The notes: generated from the sequence alone by a model not told the origin. A stretch of 5,214 nucleotides of DNA from DUVY01 sp036562755 (GCA_036562755.1 DATCJN010000012.1:1-5214); one strand, 5' to 3'. Positions 1-5,214 are shown, counted from the first letter of the stretch. Translations and numbers: made by a program.

Positions 1-2
1 TT

Positions 3-113
3 CCTATCTACTACTATGTCGATATCTTCATGATTAAGCCCGACATTAAAGGCTTCTTCACATCTCCTTTGGGATACAAGTTCTTCATGTATGCCGAAAA
101 AGAAGCTGCTTAA
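3..113 (+). CDS. C-terminal end of a probable oligopeptide ABC transporter solute-binding protein (partial)
   Basis: Only the last 36 codons and the TAA stop are present; the gene enters from the left edge. The tail reads PIYYYVDIFMIKPDIKGFF, then TSPLGYKFFMYAEKEAA. A run of tyrosines, then a K-G-F/V turn, then SPLGxxxFMYA resembles the C-terminal end of family 5 (OppA/DppA-type) solute-binding proteins. Those proteins are lipid-anchored outside the membrane in Gram-positive bacteria and deliver peptides to an Opp permease. Family assignment is from memory of that C-terminal pattern and rests on 36 residues. The reading frame is open from the window edge and is followed by a strong terminator, so this is the last gene of its transcription unit. 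No permease or ATPase partner of an Opp system is visible here; if present, they lie upstream. Confidence 0.6.
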   Translation, partial: PIYYYVDIFMIKPDIKGFFTSPLGYKFFMYAEKEAA

Positions 114-138
114 TTAAAAATAATAAAGTATAAATATG

Positions 139-179
139 AAAAAAATCCTTTCCGTAAATTATGCGGAAAGGATTTTTTT
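139..179 (+). terminator. Rho-independent terminator after the solute-binding protein gene
   Basis: A perfect 16-bp inverted repeat (139-154 with 164-179) closes a 9-base loop. The core ATCCTTTCCG pairs with CGGAAAGGAT and is flanked by an A run on the left and seven Ts on the right. It begins 25 bases after the stop codon. Because of the A run on the left, it could also terminate transcription from the opposite direction, but no minus-strand gene is seen. Confidence 0.93.
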
Positions 180-218
180 ATTGGTATCAATTTTCGTATG
201 TTTATTTCATAAAATATA

Positions 219-240
219 TTACTCTTAATTTTAAGAGTAA
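219..240. repeat. Perfect 10-bp inverted repeat immediately before the holin ribosome binding site
   Basis: TTACTCTTAA (219-228) and TTAAGAGTAA (231-240) are exact reverse complements separated by TT. The right arm ends one base before the GGAG Shine-Dalgarno sequence of the holin gene. A -10-like TATATT (215-220) overlaps its left edge, but I find no convincing -35 hexamer at the proper distance. The element could be a repressor operator at the transcription start or an RNA hairpin controlling access to the ribosome binding site. Which applies is not decidable from sequence alone. Confidence 0.6.
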
Positions 241-251
241 TGGAGCGCTTT

Positions 252-605
252 ATGGAATGGAAAGATTTAATACAGCCCGAGCTTTTGGCGCTAATGCCTT
301 TTTTATACGGCGCGGGCGTGCTTATAAAAAATACGCCGTTTATAAAAGATTGGCTAATCCCTTATATTTTATGGGGGACGTCTATTATAATAACTATTAT
401 CTATTTTGCTCTTCAATTAAGGGCTAATTTTGACGGGGCTGCTTTCGCAGCCGCGCTGAGCCAAGCAACATTGCTGGCTTTTGCGACCGTAGGGGGCAAT
501 GAATGCATCAAACAAGCTACAGTCAAGAGGAAAGAGGATAATGGGCTCCATTTGCCTCCGGAAGAGCCCAAGGAGCAAAATGACCCTCCGGAAAATAAAG
601 AATAA
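252..605 (+). CDS. Holin-like small membrane protein (Hol44 / holin superfamily V type)
   Basis: This 117-residue protein starts MEWKDLIQPEL. Three hydrophobic segments are visible at about residues 9-25, 36-56 and 63-83. They are followed by a charged, proline- and glutamate-rich tail (about 88-117) that should be cytoplasmic. The pattern of an LMPFLY-type first helix, a short lysine-rich link, a WLIPYILWG second helix, a Gln/Ala-rich third helix and a closing N-x-x-IKQ matches phage holins of the Hol44 class, which permeabilise the membrane to release endolysin. I chose ATG252 over the in-frame ATG240 because GGAG at 242-245 lies six bases before it, while ATG240 has no Shine-Dalgarno and overlaps the inverted repeat. 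The gene stands alone, with terminators on both sides and no endolysin or phage structural gene next to it. A host-domesticated holin or a transport-type small membrane protein is an alternative to a prophage relic. Confidence 0.75.
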   Translation: MEWKDLIQPELLALMPFLYGAGVLIKNTPFIKDWLIPYILWGTSIIITIIYFALQLRANFDGAAFAAALSQATLLAFATVGGNECIKQATVKRKEDNGLHLPPEEPKEQNDPPENKE

Positions 606-612
606 GGGAATA

Positions 613-641
613 AAAAAAAGGGGCTTTTAGCCCCTTTTTTT
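613..641 (+). terminator. Rho-independent terminator after the holin gene
   Basis: A 13-bp perfect stem (613-625 with 629-641) has the core GGGGCT/AGCCCC, a TTT loop, an A run on the left and seven Ts on the right. It begins 8 bases after the holin stop codon. The symmetric A and T runs make it potentially bidirectional. Confidence 0.93.
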
Positions 642-686
642 ATTTCTTAATAATAGATTAATTTTTTCTAACAAAAATTAATAACG

Positions 687-708
687 GATTAAAAATAGAT
701 TAAAAATA
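687..708 (+). repeat. Two tandem 11-bp direct repeats upstream of the exporter promoter
   Basis: GATTAAAAATA occurs twice back to back (687-697 and 698-708), a period close to one helical turn. The shorter GATTAA also occurs at 656-661 and, overlapping the -35 box, at 732-737. The rest of the 606-764 gap holds only the holin terminator and the exporter promoter; I see no gene in it. The repeat could be a regulator site or curved A-tract DNA, or merely chance in AT-rich sequence. Confidence 0.45.
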
Positions 709-729
709 AGAATACGAATATTTATATGA

Positions 730-758
730 TTGATTAAAGCATAAATTTCTGATATTGT
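730..758 (+). promoter_or_regulatory. Predicted sigma-70/sigma-A promoter of the ABC exporter operon, leaderless
   Basis: TTGATT (730-735) and TATTGT (753-758) are separated by 17 bases. TG at 750-751, one base before the -10 box, makes it an extended -10 promoter. Each hexamer matches consensus at four of six positions. Transcription would start about seven bases downstream of the -10 box, at or next to the ATG at 765, so the mRNA would have essentially no 5' leader. The absence of any Shine-Dalgarno sequence before that ATG agrees with this. Confidence 0.55.
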
Positions 759-764
759 CGTGTT

Positions 765-1700
765 ATGAATATTATTGAAGTAAGAAATTTAGTTAAAACC
801 TATAACGGCAGCTTAAAGGCTGTTGACGACATTTCTTTTGATGTCCCTCAAGGTCAATTGTTCGCTTTTTTAGGCCGCAACGGCGCGGGAAAATCCACTA
901 CTATTAATATAATCTGCACCACTTTGGCCAAAACCTCAGGCGAAGTATTTGTTAACGGTCTTAGACTGGGAAAAGACGACGAAAAAATCCGCCATAACAT
1001 CGGCGTGGTATTTCAAAACGGCGTCTTGGACAAATTGCTTACGGTAAAAGAAAACATATTTACCAGAGCGGCTTTTTACGATATTCCTCAAAAAATCGTC
1101 CAGGAAAGGTTTGATAAGATAACGGAATTACTAGATATGAAAGACTTTATAAACAGAAGGTACGGCTCGATTTCGGGCGGCCAAAAAAGAAAAGCCGATA
1201 TCGCAAGAGCCATAATAAATCAGCCCAAAATATTATTCTTGGACGAACCTACCACCGGTTTAGATCCTGCTACTAGGGTAAAGGTTTGGGAAATAATAGT
1301 TTATCTAATAAAAACCGAAGGTCTGACAATTTTCTTGACCACGCACTACATGGAAGAAGCCGATAAGGCGGATAATATCGCGATAATAGAACAGGGCAAG
1401 ATAATTGTTCAAGGCACGCCTAACCAATTAAAAGAAAAATACACCTCGGACACCTTAAGGGTAATGCCCAAAAACGGAAAAATTCAACTAGCCCAAAAAT
1501 TAACCGATTTAGGTTTGGATTTTGAATTTAAAGTTGACCAATTTATTATCAAAATCAAAGACTCTATGCACGCCCTGGTTATTCTGCAAGAGATTATGGA
1601 AGACATAAAAAACTTCGAAGTATTAAAGGGCAATATGGATAATGTATTTTTAAATGTAACTGGACAAAGTTTGACGGGGAATGGCAATGAAAAGTCGTAA
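765..1700 (+). CDS. ABC transporter ATP-binding protein of an ABC-2 type exporter (DrrA-like)
   Basis: This 311-residue cytoplasmic ATPase powers an exporter with the permease encoded directly downstream. All nucleotide-binding motifs are intact: Walker A GRNGAGKST (residues 37-45), Q-loop Gln84, signature ISGGQ (136-140), Walker B LFLDEP with catalytic Glu161, D-loop GLDP (165-168) and switch His194. After the core domain (to about 220) comes a C-terminal extension ending in MDNVFLNVTGQSL. It resembles the EDVFLxLTG ending of DrrA/NodI-type ATPases, which pair with ABC-2 permeases and export drugs, polyketides or glycans. The substrate cannot be told from sequence. The first ATG in the frame (765) is used; no Shine-Dalgarno precedes it, but the predicted promoter sits just upstream, suggesting leaderless translation. 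The 3' end overlaps the permease gene by 14 bases, a sign of translational coupling. Confidence 0.93.
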   Translation: MNIIEVRNLVKTYNGSLKAVDDISFDVPQGQLFAFLGRNGAGKSTTINIICTTLAKTSGEVFVNGLRLGKDDEKIRHNIGVVFQNGVLDKLLTVKENIFTRAAFYDIPQKIVQERFDKITELLDMKDFINRRYGSISGGQKRKADIARAIINQPKILFLDEPTTGLDPATRVKVWEIIVYLIKTEGLTIFLTTHYMEEADKADNIAIIEQGKIIVQGTPNQLKEKYTSDTLRVMPKNGKIQLAQKLTDLGLDFEFKVDQFIIKIKDSMHALVILQEIMEDIKNFEVLKGNMDNVFLNVTGQSLTGNGNEKS

Positions 1701-2589
1701 AATGAAAAGTCTTGGCATATTGGTAAAAAGAAATATAAAATGTTACCTAAGAGAAAAGTCGAATATTTTTTATTCTCTTTTGACTATCATTATCATAGTC
1801 GGTCTATATATTTTATTTATGTCCAAAATATACACCGACGATATAAAAAGGAATTTGGAGCCTCTAGGCGCTACTAATTTTCAATGGCTTTCTGATAGCG
1901 TAATGCTCTCAGGCTTGATCCCTATCTTGAGCATCTCGGTTTCTTTAGTGGTTCTAAGCATAATCGTTACTGACAAAGAGAGCAAAATAACTATGGACTT
2001 TATGGTCGCTCCCATTGATAGAAGTATTTGGATGCTTAGTTATTTTGTTAGCTCTATTATCATTTGCGCCGTGGCGTCTTTTGGTATGGTGCTGTTATCC
2101 GACCTTTATTTATTTATAGTATCCGGCTACGCTCTTAGTTTTTTGCAGTTAATTAAAATATTCGGCATAGTTATTTTAGGCGTAGTTTTTGGCAATATTT
2201 TTATGTTGTTTATAATCTCTTTCGTAAAAACTTCTAACGGGGTGGGCGGCGTTGGAACGATTACAGGAGCTCTTCAAGGTTTTATTTCGGGCTGTTATAT
2301 GCCTTTTGGAGTAATGCCTCAATGGCTAAATTATACATTATACGCGCTTCCTTTTGCTCAAATGTCGTCCTTAATAAGAAGCGTATATTTAGAAAAAGCC
2401 GAAACAGTTATGAACCTTAACTCACAAAGCGTGATGTTTTTGGAAGGTTGGAAAGATTTTTACGGCGTCAATCTTAAATACGGCGATTGGACAATGCCTT
2501 ATTGGATAATGGTTATAATAATTTTAGGTTTTACAATATTTTTAGGCGTAATATCTGCGTATAGATTTATAAAAATGAAAGATAAATGA
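1687..2589 (+). CDS. ABC-2 type transporter permease
   Basis: This is the membrane partner of the upstream ATPase, about 300 residues long. A short basic N-terminus is followed by a first hydrophobic segment (about residues 29-48, numbering from ATG1681), an outward loop of about 25 residues, then segments near 75-97, 117-143, 153-182 and 187-209, and a last one near 273-295. The stretch GALQGFISGCYMPFGVMPQW (197-216), just after the fifth helix, is characteristic of ABC-2 permeases of the daunorubicin-exporter type. Start choice: GGGGA at 1676-1680 abuts ATG1681 with no spacing but lies six bases before ATG1687, so I prefer 1687. ATG1681 and ATG1702 are in-frame alternatives. The start lies inside the end of the ATPase gene, so the two products are probably made in matched amounts. 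I find no GC-rich hairpin terminator after it; the next gene has its own promoter. Confidence 0.9.
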   Translation: MKSRKMKSLGILVKRNIKCYLREKSNIFYSLLTIIIIVGLYILFMSKIYTDDIKRNLEPLGATNFQWLSDSVMLSGLIPILSISVSLVVLSIIVTDKESKITMDFMVAPIDRSIWMLSYFVSSIIICAVASFGMVLLSDLYLFIVSGYALSFLQLIKIFGIVILGVVFGNIFMLFIISFVKTSNGVGGVGTITGALQGFISGCYMPFGVMPQWLNYTLYALPFAQMSSLIRSVYLEKAETVMNLNSQSVMFLEGWKDFYGVNLKYGDWTMPYWIMVIIILGFTIFLGVISAYRFIKMKDK

Positions 2590-2642
2590 TAAAAATGCGC
2601 TTTTTTTGCCTAAATCAACCAAATAAACGACCAAAAATTAAC

Positions 2643-2671
2643 TTGATTTTTGATAAGCATAATTATATAAT
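2643..2671 (+). promoter_or_regulatory. Predicted sigma-70/sigma-A promoter of the sulfatase gene
   Basis: TTGATT (2643-2648), a 17-base spacer and a perfect TATAAT (2666-2671) form a good housekeeping promoter. The predicted start point near 2678 leaves a 5' leader of about 25 bases before the GTG at 2703. The remainder of the 2590-2702 gap holds nothing else I can identify. Confidence 0.7.
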
Positions 2672-2702
2672 GAAAATATATTTTTATTTTATGTGATGTG
2701 TC

Positions 2703-4787
2703 GTGAAAATCGTGAATTACCTGAAAAAGATACTTAAACGTTTAAAAGATGATAATGTAAATAACAATTATATAGTTATGCTAGCCTGCTTTATCCTAAA
2801 TGTCGCTGCGCTGATCGCGTTTCAACTGACTTTAGGCGTAAAAATGTCATTCTTTGGGCTGGTTACCGACATAATTGTTAATGCGCTTCTGTATTTCTTG
2901 ATCAATTTAATACCTAAGCCTAAACCTAAAAAGATAGTATATACTGTTATCTTCTCTTTGACGTTGTTAGCGCTAATGGCTGATTCCACGTATTTTTACA
3001 AATACAAATCTTTTGCCTCGCTTACCAGTTTGATGTTTGTAAACAACATCTTTGGACAAAAGTATGGAATCAACCTGCCCTTGACCTGTTATGTCATTAT
3101 ACCTATGCTCGCGTTAGGGCTGTTCTTAATTTGGTACACTAAACTTCCCGCTATTGAAAAAAAGCATAGATTTTTCAGGGCTAATTTAGCGTTAGCGTTG
3201 TCTGCGTTAGTAATTTGCGCAAGCATCAACGTTCCAACTTCTATATATAATCTAGAAAAAGCAAAGGCTTACAAAGATTATGAGCTGGAATATATCCACA
3301 GCAAGAGTTTCTTATATAACAACTTGTATAGCAGCTTAAAATTCGTTGAGGCCTTTGGTTATTGCAATTTTAGAATTAGAGACGCCGCGTCCTTAAAAGT
3401 GGACTTAGAATATGACGACTACGAAATTTTGGACAATTATTTTGACTCTTTAGATTATCAAAAACAGAGTAATGATTGGACAGGCAAGTTCTCAGAATAT
3501 AATGTTATCACGATTTTATGCGAAACATTTGATACCCGCTTTGTAGATCCCGATTATATTGGCTCGCAATTGGTTAAGGATACAGATTACTATTTAGACA
3601 AAACCAAAACCTTAAACGCAATTGAAGTTGGGCATACTCTATCTCAAAAACTTACGCCCAATTTATATAAAGTATTTCATGAAGCCATAACATTTACTAA
3701 TTACTATGTGCCTACATTCTTTGAGGGCGCTACCATAAACACCGAATTTATGGTCAATAACGGCATATACGCGCTAAACGCCAAAAACTTTTCCTCCAAT
3801 TTGGGCGATACTTTTTATCAAAACTCTTTTGATTTATTCTCTTTAGCCGCCCAGTTTGATAAAAACGGCTACCAAACTTTCTATTTCCATAACGACAGCG
3901 GCGACTTTTATCATAGAGAGATTTTGACTAGAAACGAAGGCTTCAAAATAAGAAGATGGAACGAGCATTTGGTTGAAGCAGGAAGCCCAACTCCCAAGGT
4001 TTATGACACTAGGCTATTAGAATTCTTTGAGCTTGGCGACGTTAAAGCCGAGCTGAGCAACACGCCTTTTTATATGCAAATAGACACTTATTCTATGCAC
4101 TTGGGCAATTCCTTAATGTATGACCGTCACGAACCCCAAGTAATAAGCGCTTTTGAAAAAGCAGGAATAAACTATAAAAAGATTAATCCTCAAATTAGAG
4201 AGTATTACCTAAAAATTGTTGAGTTTGACACGTTCGTAGGCAATCTTATCAATAAACTTAACAGAATGGGTATATTAGATAAAACTCTTATAGTCTTCTT
4301 CCCCGACCACTATAATTATGGACTCAATCCTAATGTATTGGAAGACTATATCGGCATAAGCGCTTTTGACAAAGAGATTCACCATAATAAGCTTTTAATT
4401 TTAGACGGTAAAACTTATAATACTCCCATTAATGACCGTCAATACATTGATACGCTATGCTGCTCAATAGACTTGACTCCTACTATTCTGAATATGGTGC
4501 TTGGCATTGAGAATGTTGAATATAAATACTATTTTGGCAAAGATATATTTGACGAAGGCCCTAGGATTGTCGCCTTTAGCGATATAACCGTGTTTGACGG
4601 CGAAATGTTTTTACATGCCGACGGCAGTTTCTTATATGTAGGCGACGAACCCTTGACCGAAGAAGAGTTGCAGGCCAAATTTTACGATCTTAGCCAAAAT
4701 CAAATTAATGTTATTAAGCAGTTTGAGATTTCCAAAGCCGTTTTGGAAATGGATTATTATAAATATCTCAAAGAAAAAAATTCTTAA
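2703..4787 (+). CDS. LTA synthase family protein (membrane-anchored sulfatase-fold phosphoglycerol transferase)
   Basis: This 694-residue enzyme has the LtaS layout: five predicted membrane helices (about residues 23-45, 49-70, 77-96, 125-147 and 158-179), a linker, then an extracellular sulfatase-fold domain from about 267. Likely metal and catalytic residues are Glu274 in ILCETF, the nucleophile Thr344 in EGATINTEF, His466 in YSMHLG, and Asp535-His536 in FPDHY. These correspond by motif to Glu255, Thr300, His416 and Asp475-His476 of Staphylococcus aureus LtaS, which polymerises glycerol phosphate from phosphatidylglycerol onto a lipid anchor. DLTPTILNMVLGI (590-602) is a typical late sulfatase-family motif. 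The protein is somewhat longer than LtaS, ending in an acidic tail. The start is GTG2703: an in-frame TGA lies at 2694-2696, no ATG occurs before codon 26, and no Shine-Dalgarno is visible. GTG2712 is an alternative. Actual polymer product (LTA, a primer, or another phosphoglycerol-modified glycan) is undetermined. It is transcribed alone from its own promoter. Confidence 0.88.
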   Translation: MKIVNYLKKILKRLKDDNVNNNYIVMLACFILNVAALIAFQLTLGVKMSFFGLVTDIIVNALLYFLINLIPKPKPKKIVYTVIFSLTLLALMADSTYFYKYKSFASLTSLMFVNNIFGQKYGINLPLTCYVIIPMLALGLFLIWYTKLPAIEKKHRFFRANLALALSALVICASINVPTSIYNLEKAKAYKDYELEYIHSKSFLYNNLYSSLKFVEAFGYCNFRIRDAASLKVDLEYDDYEILDNYFDSLDYQKQSNDWTGKFSEYNVITILCETFDTRFVDPDYIGSQLVKDTDYYLDKTKTLNAIEVGHTLSQKLTPNLYKVFHEAITFTNYYVPTFFEGATINTEFMVNNGIYALNAKNFSSNLGDTFYQNSFDLFSLAAQFDKNGYQTFYFHNDSGDFYHREILTRNEGFKIRRWNEHLVEAGSPTPKVYDTRLLEFFELGDVKAELSNTPFYMQIDTYSMHLGNSLMYDRHEPQVISAFEKAGINYKKINPQIREYYLKIVEFDTFVGNLINKLNRMGILDKTLIVFFPDHYNYGLNPNVLEDYIGISAFDKEIHHNKLLILDGKTYNTPINDRQYIDTLCCSIDLTPTILNMVLGIENVEYKYYFGKDIFDEGPRIVAFSDITVFDGEMFLHADGSFLYVGDEPLTEEELQAKFYDLSQNQINVIKQFEISKAVLEMDYYKYLKEKNS

Positions 4788-4835
4788 ATATTATTTAAAT
4801 TACTGCATATAATATTTAAGATATCTTATTTTTTT
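4782..4835 (+). terminator. Possible AT-only terminator overlapping the sulfatase stop codon
   Basis: A perfect 13-bp inverted repeat (4782-4794 with 4809-4821) spans the TAA stop and closes a 14-base loop. Seven Ts follow at 4829-4835. The stem has a single G-C pair and the T run begins seven bases after it, so termination would be weak. It is the only candidate between the sulfatase gene and the rRNA promoter. Confidence 0.4.
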
Positions 4836-4868
4836 GAAAATTTTGGCTAAATTTTTTTTGAAAAATTG
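4829..4868 (+). promoter_or_regulatory. UP-element-like A/T tracts upstream of the rRNA promoter
   Basis: Phased runs of T and A (T7 at 4829-4835, AAAATTTT at 4837-4844, then a T8 run and A5) directly precede the -35 box. Such tracts contact the RNA polymerase alpha subunit and are typical of strong rRNA promoters. The window is AT-rich throughout, so the call relies on the position as much as the composition. Confidence 0.5.
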
Positions 4869-4897
4869 TTGACAAGCATATGTTATTTTGCTATATT
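4869..4897 (+). promoter_or_regulatory. Strong sigma-70/sigma-A promoter for the 23S rRNA gene
   Basis: A perfect -35 TTGACA (4869-4874), a 17-base spacer and a -10 TATATT (4892-4897, five of six matches) form the best promoter in the window. Predicted initiation is near 4904, about 257 bases before the 23S gene. It lies only 81 bases after the stop codon of the sulfatase gene, so no 16S rRNA gene can be part of this transcript upstream of 23S. Confidence 0.85.
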
Positions 4898-4903
4898 AAT
4901 TAA

Positions 4904-5160
4904 GCTATCTTTGAGATAGCGACTTAAGAAAAACTGAATAGAGTTTGTTAAGTATTTTTATCTTAATAAAAATACCGCTGGCAATAGTATAAAATAGTTA
5001 AGACTAGGATTTAATTTTTGCGTTATTGAATAACTGTTTAATACTTTGCCATTTTTTATGCTTATCAAACTCATTCGCACATTGACAACTGCATAGAAGA
5101 GAAAATGTAGTGTATACTACGATTTTGTTAAGAGAGTCTTTTAACGAGGTTAAGTTAAGA
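4904..5160 (+). promoter_or_regulatory. Structured 5' leader of the 23S rRNA transcript
   Basis: This stretch of about 257 bases holds no open reading frame or tRNA that I can support, but it is dense in inverted repeats. In order: a 7-bp hairpin with a TTG loop right at the predicted start (4904-4910/4914-4920); a long-range stem of 16 pairs with one bulge and one mismatch (4936-4952/5061-5076); inside it a 9-bp hairpin (4952-4960/4967-4975, sharing one base with the outer stem) and a second long stem of 19 pairs (4980-5000/5031-5050) with one bulge and one mismatch; then two smaller hairpins (5102-5126 and 5127-5145) just before 23S. The pairings are read directly from the sequence. Roles in processing, folding or antitermination are inferred from what rRNA leaders and spacers usually do. 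Confidence 0.7.
5076..5088 (+). promoter_or_regulatory. boxA-like antitermination motif before 23S rRNA
   Basis: CGCACATTGACAA agrees at 9 of 13 positions with the E. coli leader boxA TGCTCTTTAACAA, and it continues ACTGCATAG as Firmicutes 16S-23S spacers often do. BoxA RNA binds NusB/S10 and keeps RNA polymerase from terminating early in untranslated rRNA. The TTGACA inside it is not read as a -35 box, because the nearest TATACT lies 25 bases away. Confidence 0.55.
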
Positions 5161-5214
5161 GATTAAGCTACGAAGAGCATATGGTGGATGCCTAGGCATC
5201 AGACGCCGAAGAAG
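5161..5214 (+). rRNA. rrl: 23S ribosomal RNA, 5' end (partial)
   Basis: The first 54 bases of a 23S rRNA gene are present and run off the right edge. GATTAAGCTAC, then ATGGTGGATGCC, then CGCCGAAGAAG match the conserved start of bacterial 23S (E. coli GGTTAAGCGAC, then GGTGGATGCC). The spacing from the first base to GGATGCC is the same as in E. coli, 32 bases, which places the mature 5' end at about 5161. No 16S rRNA or tRNA precedes it; the upstream neighbour is a protein-coding gene. Confidence 0.95.

Noticed and set aside
161..427. An 88-codon open frame on the + strand, overlapping the holin gene in another frame
   Set aside because: It begins in the loop of the first terminator, has no ribosome binding site, its translation is an aromatic-rich shadow, and the overlapping holin frame is clearly the real gene.
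252..605. A prophage or lysis cassette around the holin gene
   Set aside because: No endolysin, integrase, structural gene or attachment-site repeat is visible on either side; neighbours are chromosomal transporter genes.
1484..1687. A 67-codon open frame on the - strand within the ABC ATPase gene
   Set aside because: It is antisense to a well-conserved gene, matches nothing I recognise, and has no promoter or ribosome binding site of note.
2591..2607. A possible terminator after the permease gene (A run, GCGC, T run)
   Set aside because: The only G-C pairing would need an impossibly tight loop, leaving just A-T pairs; it is not a convincing hairpin.
5082..5118. A second rRNA promoter made of TTGACA (5082-5087) and TATACT (5113-5118)
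   Set aside because: The spacer would be 25 bases, far from 17, and the TTGACA belongs to a boxA-like, spacer-type motif. The 4869-4897 promoter is much better.
4898..5160. A tRNA, 5S or decayed 16S gene before 23S
   Set aside because: I find no T-loop GGTTCRA pattern, no cloverleaf-compatible arms and no 16S 3'-end anti-Shine-Dalgarno sequence (CACCTCCT) on either strand.

Overview
The window is AT-rich, and every feature I can support is on the + strand. The organism looks like a low-GC Bacillota (Clostridia-like) bacterium. The evidence is the A+T-rich coding sequence, a Hol44-type holin, a lipoteichoic-acid-synthase-type sulfatase, strong rho-independent terminators, and a Firmicutes-style element just before a 23S rRNA gene. 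The lineage is inferred; nothing in the window fixes a genus.

Layout. Positions 1-113 hold the last 36 codons of a protein that looks like an oligopeptide ABC transporter solute-binding protein, closed by a perfect hairpin terminator (139-179). A lone holin gene follows (252-605), with a 10-bp inverted repeat against its ribosome binding site and its own terminator (613-641). Next is a two-gene operon for an ABC-2 type exporter: ATPase (765-1700) and permease (1687-2589), whose reading frames overlap. The operon appears to start from a promoter so close to the ATG that the mRNA would be leaderless. After a 113-base gap with a good sigma-70 promoter comes a 694-residue membrane-anchored sulfatase-fold enzyme of the LTA synthase family (2703-4787).

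The right end is the most unusual part. A consensus-grade promoter (TTGACA, 17 bp, TATATT, with A/T tracts upstream) sits about 80 bases after the sulfatase gene. It drives a roughly 257-base leader rich in inverted repeats, then a boxA-like antitermination motif, then the 5' end of a 23S rRNA gene at about 5161. There is no 16S rRNA or tRNA gene upstream, so this 23S gene appears to be unlinked from 16S and transcribed from its own promoter.

Functionally, the protein genes share a cell-envelope theme (peptide uptake, membrane permeabilisation, export, polymer synthesis). Apart from the exporter pair, each is bounded by its own promoter or terminator, so they look like independent units rather than one operon. 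I see no prophage module, CRISPR array or insertion sequence.
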